A program made the position numbers and the translations under genes. This document shows, piece after piece, positions 41,351-51,953 of a stretch of DNA of 64,000 nucleotides. The stretch is taken from positions 310,001 through 374,000 of the forward strand of contig JAEHOE010000100.1 in assembly GCA_016858145.1 (NCBI GenBank), read 5' to 3'. Each line of letters begins with the position of its first letter. The stretch's first letter is position 1. The notes below the pieces were generated by a model. The model was not told where the DNA came from. It did not search any database and saw nothing but the letters and a program-made list of their open reading frames with translations. This DNA comes from Edaphochlamys debaryana (taxonomy: Eukaryota; Chlorophyta; Chlorophyceae; Chlamydomonadales).

Positions 41351-43817
41351 TCACGCGATGCGCTCCCTGCACATGGGGCACCGGGCGCCGCCCGCGGCCG
41401 CCCCCACGCGCGCGCTGGACAGCAGCTGCCGCAGGCACAGCTCGCAGTAGGGGTGGCGGCAGCGCAGCAGCACCGCCCGCGCCCCCGCCTCCAGCTCCTC
41501 CAGGCACACCGCGCAGCGCTCCACGCCCGCCGGCAGCGCGCGGCGCTGCACCGCAGCCCAGGGCTGCGCCACCAGGCCCGGTGGCAGCGCCGCCAGGCCC
41601 GCCGCGGGGTCCGGCAGGGCCGCGAGAGACGCCGCAATCGCGGCCTGCAGCCCCGGCTCCTCCTCCTCCACTTGCGCGTCGTTAGCGCTTGTGGGGGTGT
41701 CGCCCTCGAGGGGTGCGGCCTCGGCAGCCCCAGCGGGTCCCCGGCCGCGGCCGCCGCTGCCCTGTCCGCGGCCGCCGCGGCCACGGCCGCGGCCCTGGCT
41801 CCAGCGGCGGCCGCCGGCGCCGCTGCCGGTCTGCACGCCCCGCCGGAAGGCCGCCGGCAGCCACTCATCCACCCACTCCGCCGAGCCGGGGACCAGCGGC
41901 CCCGGCCGCGCCTGCTGGGGCCGCGCCCCCGAGCTCCGGGCTCCCGGCTGAGCTGCGGGCGCCGCGCCCGGCTCCTGCTGCGTGACGCCCTGGAGGGTGG
42001 CGGCCGCCGCCTCGCCCGCCGCCTGGGGGTCCGCGCCCTCCGCCGCCGCCTGGCGCCTGGCCCGCACGGCCGCACGCGCCGCAACCACCTGGAAGCAGCA
42101 GCCATGGAGAGAAGGGAATGCACATGTAGGGCAAGGGCAAGCCACGGGATAAGCAGGGGATGAGACAGGGAAGTGCGGGCCGCACCCGCACCCGGACCGA
42201 CCTCCGCCTCCCTGGCACTGGGTCTACCAGCAGGGGAGTACGAGGAGGACATGCTGGACAGCACAGCAAGCACCGCCCAGCGAGGCCACGTGCGGCAGAG
42301 CCCACTCCTGGATCCCGGCCTGCGCTGCCCCCTGCCGAGCACGTCACCCCCGGACCGACCTCCCCCTCCCCGCTTTGGACCCGCCCTCGGCTCCTCCCTG
42401 GGGTGCCCCCGAGGTGTGCCCCCCGCACCCATCTCCCCTCAGTGCCCCCCACGCCTACCTGCAGCGCCTCCCCAAGGCCCCCTCCCTCCCCTCAGTGCCC
42501 CCCGCACCCACCTCCAGCACCCCCCCCCCCCGCACCCACCTGCAGGGCCTCCTGGTACGTGTCAGGCTCCACCCAGAAAGAGCTGGTCCCATGCACGATG
42601 GCCCGCGGGAAGAGCCGCGGCGCCCCGCCGATGGGCCGCATGCCCTCGTCCAGGATGCCGCGGTGGCCCCAGAGCATGTCCATCTTGGCCCAGCCCATGC
42701 CCTGCGGAGCGGGAGCACGGGGCCGCACGGGCAATAAAAGATTACGCTGGCGTTGTGTGGGCCCATGCGGGGCGGACAGGCTCCTTGGTGGTGCAGGCGG
42801 TGCTCCGGGTATGGGTGCACAGAGAGGTCGCGCACGCCTCTTGGGCGTCTCGACCGGGCACGCACTCCATCCGGCGCCCCACGCCTTCTTCGCCTGGCGT
42901 GCGCTCGGCACCCCGCGCACCTGGACCACGTCATAGCCCAGCTGCAGCTCGATCAGCTCGCAGCCACACGGCGCCACAAACACGAGGGGGCACACCACGG
43001 CCGTCACGGGCCTGCGGGGATAAGCGGAGGTACGGGCGTGGGGGAGAACACGCCAATAATGAACGCAGGTACGGGGGTACGGACATGTACGGGCATGTAC
43101 GATAGCACGCAGAAGCCTAGGTCTGCGCTGTCGCTGCTGGCCCGTAGTTGACGTGTCACGCAAGGGCAGGTCTTAGCTTGCTCGGCAGGAGCCTCGCGTG
43201 TTTCCTGCACCCGGCTTTGCTCCCGCCAGTGCCCACCTGCCAGCCACGTCCAGGACTTCCACGGTGAGAGGCTCGCTCAGCATCTCCAGCGGTGTCGGCC
43301 CAGGGCCGGATAGTACAGTCCTCAAGCCGCCCCCGCCCAGCCGTTGCACCTGGGGGTTGGCGAGCGAGGAGGGGACACGAACCGTCAAACGGACGGTGTG
43401 GCGAGCCCCCAATCTCCCCATGCAAGTTAACCCCAGCCCCGGACCCACCGTGAGACCCAGCGTCTGCGCCATCTCCCGCGATATGGCGGTTGGTGTCATT
43501 GAGGTGACCCGCGTCCGCACAACACCGGGCCGCCGTACGCCCTCTGACACTACCGTACACGCATACTCGTTGATGCTGCAGTACTCTTCCTCGGGCTGAG
43601 GCTGACCGCCAGCCAGGAAGCGAAGCGGGCCATGCTCGGGCCTCACATAGTGCAGTTGGGCCTGGGCAAAGCAACATGTAGGAGCGGGCTTACTTGCCTC
43701 GTGCGTCATGGTTCACTTTGCACGTATTTACCGTACCTGGGGCTGGACGATCACGGGCGGGCCGTGCAGGAAAGAGCGCCACTCCTCGCCATCCCGATGT
43801 GACATTGGGGCTGCCAT
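41351..43817 (-). CDS. Retropepsin-like plus RING-finger protein
   Basis: Six exons (43,817-43,737; 43,661-43,449; 43,349-43,237; 43,011-42,921; 42,701-42,540; 42,088-41,351) join in phase to 465 codons plus stop, starting MAAPMSHRDGEEWR. Residues ~50-200 follow the retropepsin fold pattern: TRVTSMTPTAISREMAQTLGL where active enzymes have a D-S/T-G motif, then LTVEVLDVAGRPV, then LGYDVVQGMGWAKMDML, the counterpart of YDVILGMDWL. The catalytic Asp is missing (TSMTPT), so it is likely a non-proteolytic binding fold. After an A/Q/G-rich linker the last ~50 residues are a C3HC4 RING: CAVC, CRHPYCELC, CPMC. Predicted role: ubiquitin E3 ligase with substrate or oligomer contacts through the retropepsin fold, loosely parallel to Ddi1, which links a retropepsin domain to ubiquitin. 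Partners are unknown. Confidence 0.8.
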
Positions 43818-44172
43818 GCGCGCGCGGTCTGCATCCGTGCGTCAAGCATGGGGCACGTGTGAGTTAGCGCAAGGGCTTCAGGCCACATTCGCCACAACCC
43901 CTAGGGGCTGGGACACTCACTCAAGAACGGCAAACACAACATCATTTTGCCAAGGATTGGTACCGGAGGTGGACCTGCAGCAGCACATGAACAAGAAAGC
44001 CTCAGTAAACTAGCAGGCCGCCAGGTTTGCGGTGCACAGGAGAGGTCGCTTGGACAGCTTGAAGGCTTGAAAGGTCTTGACACTTCAATGTAGACCACAG
44101 GTAGGCCAACAGACGGTGAGCCGTGGAGCAGGAACCTCAGGATGAGCTCCAAGTGCTGCTCGGCAGCGCCAC
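43818..44172. other. Upstream region of RING gene
   Basis: Sequence 5' of the RING gene's proposed start. Contains the presumed promoter/5' UTR; no TATA-like element or other ORF stands out. Confidence 0.35.
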
Positions 44173-44640
44173 GGGCCTCACAGCGACGGCGGCGCAGGGC
44201 AGGGCAGGATGTGGAAGGCCGGGACAGCGGCGGCGCCGCAGCCCTTCATTCATGCTGTCGGAGTGGACGGCGGCGAATGGATGGGCAGCCCTTAGGCGGC
44301 GGAGGGTGCCTCTGACAGCGACGGCGGTCCAGGGTACGCCACTCAAAGGCAGGCCTGGACGGCGGCGTCGCCGCGCCCTGCGCGCTCGCGGAGAGGACGA
44401 CCTAGCGATCGGCTCCCTGGCTCCCTGGTGACGGCACTCAGGTGCCTCTGACAGTGACGGCGGCTCAGGGCAGGTCAGTTGTAGGTCGGGACAGCGGCGG
44501 TGCCGCGCCCTGCACGCTCTTGGAGTGGACGAGCTCGCGATGGGCCCCTAGGCGAAGCCAGGGGCCTCACACAGCGGCGGTGGCGCAGGGTAGGGCATCA
44601 GACGGCCGGGACAGCAGCCCTGCTCGGCACTCCAAATTGG
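44173..44640. repeat. Degenerate ~120-137 bp tandem repeat
   Basis: Four imperfect copies begin near 44,173, 44,304, 44,441 and 44,561. Each opens with a GGGCCTCACAGCGACGGCGG-like word and contains GGACAGCGGCGGYGCCGC and a GGAGTGGACG-like segment. Copies differ by many substitutions, so the array is old. The frames through it do not look like protein. Confidence 0.65.
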
Positions 44641-45647
44641 ATGGCGTGGTGCCGCTTGACCGCCTTGCAGGAACGGAGCGCGCTTGCGCGGCATGGCAAT
44701 GCGGTTGTCAGCCCATGCGACTCCAGCTCGGCCTCACCCGCAGAGGCGGGAAGGGGCTTGGCGGGGTCAGGTACGCAAGCGTCGCTCGTGCCCTGGCCCT
44801 GGGAGGCCCAGCAGGCGACGGCGCAGTCGGGTTCCGGGCCTTGAGAGGCCACGGAGCAGGCCGACACGCAGGCGGGGCCCGCAGGCTAGCAATGGCGGGA
44901 GGCCGATGGCCAATGGCGTCCACGCGTGGCGGTAGAGAACGCCTCGCAGCTCCGCGGCGACCCAAAGCAAGGCATGCTTGGACACCATAGCTCCGTGGCG
45001 CTGCCACCGTGGCAGCCGCTCAGCCGATCTTGACGTTGAGCTTGAGCCGTGGGCGGGCCGCCTGTTCACCTAGCTCGCCTAGTGCCCAAGCTAACTCCCT
45101 TTCAACCCCGTCAGTTGCACCCGCCCCTAATACTCACCAGCTGAAAAGCCTGCTTCGCAAACGCGCAGAAAGCGCGAGCAAGGGCGGTTTGCAAGTACCT
45201 GGAAAGGAGTAATGATATAGGCGTTGCAGAGTTGCGAGCTTACTACGGGGAACATTTCCTCTAAGAAAGGGTCAAGCATTCGCTCATTCCTTGCAGCGCC
45301 CAGCCGGCTCGTTCCACCGATGCTTTGTCAGTGTGGGATATGGCTGAAACCGTCTGTGACATAAGGCATGCCCGGCAGAGCAGCGGCAGTGGCTGAAGCT
45401 CGGCCGGGACCCGGGAGGGTCTAACCTGACCTGCGCTTGAGCGAGCGCCTAATACCTCACCGGGTATCGGTAAACTTGTACACACAGAGTAGAACTGGCA
45501 GATAATGTCGCGAGGCCAGTCCTTCCAGGCTGCGGCTTGCGCGTATCCGCATGGGCCCGTACACCTCGACTGCCCACCCCATCCCCTGCCTGTTTCCCGG
45601 CAGACCCTGTGCGCTCCAGGGCGCTCCCGACTGTCAGCAACCCAGCC
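44641..45647. other. Intergenic region, no gene seen
   Basis: Lies between the degenerate repeat and the stop of the HAT/TPR gene. The part near 45,647 should be that gene's 3' UTR. The open frames present are short, and I see no intron-exon pattern. Confidence 0.4.
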
Positions 45648-48600
45648 TCACGTTGCCCCACCCTGCGCCTGGGTCTGCGCCCGCGCCTGCCCCGGCTCGC
45701 CCGCCGGCCCCTGCCGCGGCCGCCGCCCCGCAGGCAGTTCCTCGCTCCGCCTCAGCAGCCACGCGGCCGCCCCTGCGTCGCCCTGCTGCTCCTCCAGCGC
45801 AGCCCAGGCCTGGCGAGGGGGAGCGAGGTAGACAGACACGCGTGGGGGCAACAGTCGCAGGAGGGTACAAAGACTTCACGAGGATGCGCGTGTGCAGAAC
45901 GGGGAACTCCTGCCCTTGGGGCCTAGGCGCCCGTACTTGGTGATTCTGCAACCCCCCTGCCCTTTCGTCCTATGACTTGGAACCCATGACAAAAACCCCG
46001 CACCCCCGCACCTGGTAGAGGGGCGGGTGCTGCCAGGCGGGTGGCACCTCGGAGCCCTGCGGCCAGGAAGGGCGGGACGGATCCAGGGCGGATGAGGCCA
46101 AGATCCAGAACCAACCCATCTGCTGCCCCCTCAACCTGATTTCAGATCCAGGACCATTGCGCCTCCGCTTCATCCCCTCCTCCCAAGCGACCCCAGCCCC
46201 AGCCCCAGCCCTGTCCCAGCCCTCCCCCGCCCCGCCTCCCCCCCCCGAAACCCACCCGCTTGAACAGCCGCCGCGCCGCGTCCACGTCCCCCGCCCCCGC
46301 CTCCATGAGCGCCCACTCCATCCACAGGGGCGCGCAGCGGGGGCAGTGCCGGGTGGCGGTGGCCAGCACGGCCCGCGCCTCGGGCAGGCGGCCCAGGCCC
46401 ATGAGCATGGTGGCGTACGAGTACCTGGGGGGAGGTGGTTTTATCCGGGTTTCGCTTCTGTGCGGACACATGCCCCCCCGGCAGGTAGCCAACGCAGCGT
46501 CCCAGAACGGAGCCCTCCCAAAACGCGCCTCCCGTCCTCGCTCCCCGCTCGCCCTGTCCGCCCTCCCCACGCCCCCGCTGCCAGCTCCCCACTCGCCCCC
46601 GTCCGCACCAGATGTGGGGGTTGCCCGGGGCCACCGCGGTGCCCTGCTGGAAGCAGCGCTCCGCCGCCTCCCAGTTGCGCAGCCGCCGCTCGAACACGGC
46701 CCACTGCAGCCACGAGCGGTAGTCCTGCGGGGCGGGGGCGCGGTGAATCACAGGCGGTGGGCGTACGGCAGCCTCGCCCCCACGGCCCCAGCTCCGCCGC
46801 CTACACGCTCATACGGACTCCTCTGGCCCAGCCCCCAGTGCCCGCAACCCGCGCTCCATTCGTTTCAGCTACCCGCCACAGGGCGGTTTCCCGAGCAGCC
46901 CCTCACACTGGCAGCCAGGTTTAACTACTAGGAACACGAAGTGGGCACACAGTGGCGGCACACACCTGCGGGTCCCTGCGGACCGCCGCCGCGAACAGCC
47001 GCTCCGCCGCCTGCCAGTTGCGCTCCTTCTTCTCAAACATGGCCGCCTGGCGCAGGTAGCGGCTGGAGGGGGGCTGCACGGCGGCGGCGCCCGCGCGCCA
47101 CACCGCCCGCGCCTCGTCCTTGCGGCCCTGCAGGGAGGGACGGGGGCGCCGGGGAGAGGAGGAGGGAAGGGGGGAGCGGGGAGGGTGAGAGGCGGCGTGC
47201 AGGCACGCACAGGCTCAGTTTGGCTGTGCAGCCTGGTGCAGCCTCTTCCATCACCCACCTGGCTGCAAGGTCCGTGCACCCTTCCCGGTGGACAACCCCA
47301 CGGCCCATACCCCCCACTGACTCCCACCCGCTCACCAGGAACGCCAGGAGCTCCGCGAGCCCCTCGTAGCACAGCAGCGCGCCCCGGCCCCGGCTGGGCC
47401 CCTGCCTGCAGCCCAGCCCCCGCCGGAACCATGACTCAGCGCCCGCCACGTCACCCTGCTGCTGCGCCAGGAGGCCCCGCGTGTGGCACACGTGGCCGTT
47501 GTACGGCGCCGCAGCCTCCGCCTCCGCCAGCGCAGCCTCCGCCGCCGCCAGGTCGCCCTCCCGTACGGCGGCCATCGCGCGTGCGTGCAGGACCGGGATC
47601 TGGGCCAGCGCGGATTCGGATTCCGCCGCCTCTGAGCTGGATCTGGATCCAGAACCTGCTGTTGCGGCGGCACCGGCGGTTGCTGCGGCGGCGGCGTCAG
47701 CAGCTTCCGCTGAGGAAGGCGGCGGCGGGGCTGGTGGCGGTGGCCGCACGCCGGCGCCCTCCGAATCCCTCGACACGCCCTCCGCCGCCGCTGCCACCGC
47801 CTCGTCGTACAGTACGGCAGATCTGGCTGCGTTGCCGGCACGTGACTCCATGGCGGCCGCCGCCAGCAGCGCGGGCAGGTGGCGGGGGCTGACGGCGCGG
47901 AGGCGCTCAAACAGGGCCCTGCGGGGCGCGACGACGCGGGGCAAGCGGAGGAGCACGTCGGTGTGGCAAGCAGAGCAAGGTGTGGCCCCCTCCTCCATCC
48001 AGGTCCACAGGCCCACAGGCCCTCGGGTGGGCGATCTCAGCAGTGAGCATGCCTCTCTTGATGGGCTTTGAGTGTGTCAAGTGTGGCAAGCAGAGCAAGG
48101 TGTGGCCGCATCTCCCGTCCTCCCGACCCGTGGGCCGACAGGCCCTCGCGTGGGAGTTCTCTGCAGCCAGCGCTCGCGTCTCTTTCCTAACCGTTGGCAC
48201 CACAGGGTGTACAGCGGGTCCCCCAGTCCCACCAGCGCCCCCCAACCCCGCAGAGACCCGCCCGCCCATACCCCTCCGGAGCCCTTGCTAACCCCCCGCC
48301 CCATTTGATCCCCACCTCGCCCGGCGCAGGTTGCGCACCCTCAGCTCCAGCTGCGCCAGGGCCGCCAGCAGCGGCGCGCAGGGGCCCAGGCAGGAGAGGG
48401 CCAGCTCAAACACCTGGTGGGTTGGGAGGGGAGGGGGGGGGCGAGGGGGCCGAGAAGGGGTTGCGGGAATTGTGGAGCAACTGGGTTTCAAGTGCGGGCC
48501 GTCTGCCCAGAGGAGAATTAAGCCCACACATGCGGGCCCTACACAAGAACCCCCAAACCCCTGACGGTGGGGTACGCATCAGGTGCCCACCTGCCGAGCC

Positions 48601-51525
48601 CGAGGCGCGTTGCCCTGGCGCCACTCCAGCTGCCCCATGGCCTGCGCGAGGGAGACAAGGGCTTATAACGGCAGACGCAAAGCAGCGCGGCGGGCTTTGT
48701 GTTGCGGACCCGCCACCGCCACCCACGCCCTCACACCCCAACCTCCCGCCAACTCCCACCCCTCCGAGCCCCCTCCACCCCGCACCCCACCATCCACGAG
48801 GGCAGGTGCTGCGGGTCCAGCTCCAGCGCCCGACCCAGCAGCCGCCGCGCGGCGCTCTGCTTGTCCTGGTGTACCTCGAAGACGGCCCAGGCCTGTGGGG
48901 AGGACAAAGGGGTTGAGAACGGGGTGGGATGGGGGCAGGGGCCAAGAGGTGATGAGTGAGCCACCAGGGGCAGCGAGTCAGCCGGTGGACACAGCCCGCT
49001 CTCCACTGTCGTCCTGCCCAGTCCCTCTCCCCCTTCACGGCGTATGCAGCTTTGCCCCGGCCCCTGCCCCAGCCCCCCTCCGCGACCCACGTGCAGCAGG
49101 GGCACGTCCCGGGGGTTGGCCGCGTGCCCCTCCTCGAACAGCCGCCGCGCCGCCGCCGCCTCCCCCGCCGCCGCCTCCAGCCGAGCCCAGGACGCGTAGT
49201 GGCCCGCGCAGTCCGGCTCCGCCCGCGCCGCCGCAGCGAACAGGCCCCGCGCGGCCGCCGCGTCCCCCGCCGCCGCCTCCGCGTGCGCCCACGCCTGCCG
49301 GGTCAGGCGTACAGGGAGGGAGGTACATTGGGTACAGGGACTAGGGTCAATGCTCGGCCCTGCGGGCGCCCCTCTGAAGCATTGTTGGCGCTCCGCCGCA
49401 TCACTGCCCGCCCCTAGGCCGCCTCCAGCGCACCCGCATCACCTGCCTCCGACCAGTGCTCAACCCCGGCCCCACCCGCACCTGCACCACCGCCGCCGGC
49501 ACCTAGAGCAACCCCTTCCTCGGCTCGCCCCGGCCCCGCCCACACCTGCATCACCGCCGCGTTCCCCGGCTCGCTGCGCAGTGCGGCCCTGAACGCCTCC
49601 CGCGCCGCCGCCGCATCGCCCCGCGCTGCCAGCGCCTGGCCCTGGGCCAGCAGCAACGCCGCGTTGCCGGGCCACCTGGGAGGGCAGTTGGGGATGGGAG
49701 GGGCAGGGGGGAGGGCTTGGGGGGAGGGCGTGGAGGTAGGCGGGGGAAGGGCGCACACCGCGACCGCCGCAGCCCCGGTGAGGCGATCGGCCATGGACAC
49801 CTATCCACATGTCACGCGCAAACCCCCGGAGGCCTCGGAGCCTGAGCAGAGAGCATCCTCAGCGCCTCACCGCAGGCTCACCGCGCCAGCGCGGGCTCCC
49901 TCCCCTAGGCCCACGCCCCTTCCCTAGGCCCAGACCTCCAACAACCCTAGCGCCCCCAGCGCCTCACCGCGGGAGGGCCCCCTCCAGCGCCCGAGCCCCC
50001 CCGCCTAAAAGACACACCCCGCCAACGTAGGTTCGGCACCTACCCCGCCGCCCCCTAGCCCCTAGGGCCCCCAGCGCCTCATCGCGCTGGGGCCCGTGTC
50101 CAGACACCTCGCACCCCCCCACACACATATGCCTCACGCCCCGCAGCCCCCGGCGCCTCACCGCGCGAGGGCCCGCTCCATGAGGCGCAGGGCCGCGCCC
50201 GGGCGCCCCATGCGCGCCTCCAGCGAGGCGGCAGCTGCCCAGAAGCTGCGGACCTTGGGGTGTTCCTCCATGCCCCTGGGGGCCGACCGGAGGGAAGGGC
50301 ATGGCACGGTTGGCAAGGACAGCCAGCTAGGAGGGAGAGAGCGGAACAGCGCGGAGGGCTCCGGGGGGGTTGGGGGTGTGAGGGGGGGCTCAGAGCCAGC
50401 AGGGTCGAGGTCAGACTGTCCTCGCTGGCCGGGCCTTGCTGGTATGGCCTCTCCTCCGCCAAGCTTCTATAGGCATTTCCTTAGCGCCTTGAACCCTGAG
50501 GTTCCAGCACGCCAGCGGAGCTAACCCCCTGTGTACCTGTAGGCTACATCCAGCGCCGCCGCCAGCCGCCCCGACCGCCGCAGCCGCTTGACCTGTGCCT
50601 GCAGCGCCGCCGCCGCCGGCTGCCCCGGCGCCGCCGCCGGCCTGGCGGCATTCCGCTCCGCCAGGGCCCGCGCGCGCTCCGCCGCCGCCACCAGCGCCGC
50701 CGGCACAGCGTCCGAGGCCTCAGCGCTGGGCTCCTCCGCTGCCGACTTGGCGGCGGCGTCGGCGGCGACGATGGATGACACAGGCTCGGCGGGACGAGCT
50801 TGCTGTGGAGGTTCGCTAGAGGCGGACCCCGGACTGCTTTCGCTGCTGCTCGCGACTGAGGCGGAGGCAGGCGTGCCCACTTCGTCTTTGCCCCCCGCCC
50901 CCGGAATTAGCGGCGTGGCTCCAGAGCCCAACCCCGGCTCGATAGCTGTCTGGGGTGCGGGTTCCGGCTGGGGCGCGGGTCTCCGGGAGACCTTCTTGGG
51001 TCGGGGGCCGAGCGCTGGGGTGGAGCCAGGGGAGGGCTTGCGGCGAGAAGAAGGGGGCGAGGGTTCCGATGTTGACGGCTCCAGCTGAAGAGTCTGCTCG
51101 ACGCTGCGCCATGCGCTGTCCTCGTCGTAAGAAGATGCAGAGGATGTGGAGCTGGAGGAAGCTGCAGGGGAGGCGCTGTCGCCCGGGCTGCTTGCGTCCG
51201 GGGTCGCCGAGGTGGTGCAGAGGGTCGTGGGCGGGGCTAAGGCACCCGCCCCAGCGGCCGTCGCCCCCCTTGCAACGGTTCCCGGGCGACCCCGTTCGCG
51301 CCGCGACCTGGGAAGCACGATGTGTGTCCCAAGACCTAGCGGCTCTTCAGCTGGCCGAGCACCCGTAGACAACGCAGCGCGACAGGGCGATGATGCCGAC
51401 GTCCACTTGCACCGCCGCCCGCCTGATGCAAAGCGCGATAGCATCCATCCAGCCGCCCTGCTTGCACGGGTAGCTGCCCGCGCTGGCAGGGAGCTGGGGT
51501 CCGTAGGCGGTCGGAGGGAAAGCAT
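45648..51525 (-). CDS. HAT/TPR helical-repeat protein, probably plastid RNA-stability factor
   Basis: Thirteen exons (51,525-50,537; 50,275-50,162; 49,675-49,546; 49,294-49,091; 48,892-48,791; 48,641-48,591; 48,413-48,316; 47,918-47,336; 47,127-46,966; 46,724-46,609; 46,424-46,256; 46,056-46,012; 45,809-45,648) join in phase to 974 residues. I chose the AUG at 51,525 (MLSLRPPTDPSSLPARAATR); the frame extends 6 codons upstream without another AUG. The start is S/R/A-rich like a chloroplast transit peptide, followed by ~290 low-complexity residues. From ~330 onward come at least ten 34-residue helical hairpins, e.g. AWAHAEAAAGDAAAARGLF, SWARLEAAAGEAAAARRLF and SWLQWAVFERRLRNWEAAE, whose W/F spacing fits HAT (half-a-TPR) repeats. 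HAT proteins bind RNA. In algal plastids MBB1 (plant HCF107) and NAC2 are of this type, and an MBB1/HCF107-like role is my best guess, unproven. Confidence 0.82.
47961..48200. repeat. ~120-bp tandem duplication inside an intron
   Basis: GTGTGGCAAGCAGAGCAAGG occurs at 47,961 and 48,081, followed in both by diverged GGCCCTCGSGTGGG and TCTCxGCAG segments. The duplicated block lies entirely in the seventh intron of the HAT/TPR gene (47,919-48,315). Confidence 0.7.
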
Positions 51526-51953
51526 CTTTCTGACGCCGCTCAAGAGAACTACCTAGAGCTAGCTAGCTCCGACACAAGGCTTTGGAAGTTCGGGTCATGG
51601 CGGTGGAAGCGTGAGAGGAGCGTGCAAGCAGAGTCGACTAAAGCGCAGCACCAAGCCACGCCTTTGCACGCAGTCCCAAGCCCAACCGATAGAACTTGGT
51701 GTAGATCCGCGCGTAAGGTGGGAGTGAACAGCGATAGCGCGCGGAGATCGCCCGCGAGCGCGATGCAGCGTGCGCGCGTACCTCGCGTCGTCCAGCCTCA
51801 ACGGCTACACAGCTACTGCATAGGACACTCGCCTCTTTAACGGCACGACTTGCTCGTGAACTTGTCTGACGTGCTCTTGCATCCGTCGCTGAAGCCGAGC
51901 CTCCACGCTGCACGCTGCCACGCCCTGCATCGGGAAGCCCATTGTCCGCAACA
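51526..51953. promoter_or_regulatory. Bidirectional upstream region of HAT/TPR and PsbP-domain genes
   Basis: 428 bp separate the two proposed start codons, which point away from each other. Both 5' UTRs and promoters must fit here unless there are upstream 5' exons. No clear TATA box is visible. Both products look plastid-targeted, so shared light or developmental control is plausible but only inferred. Confidence 0.5.
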
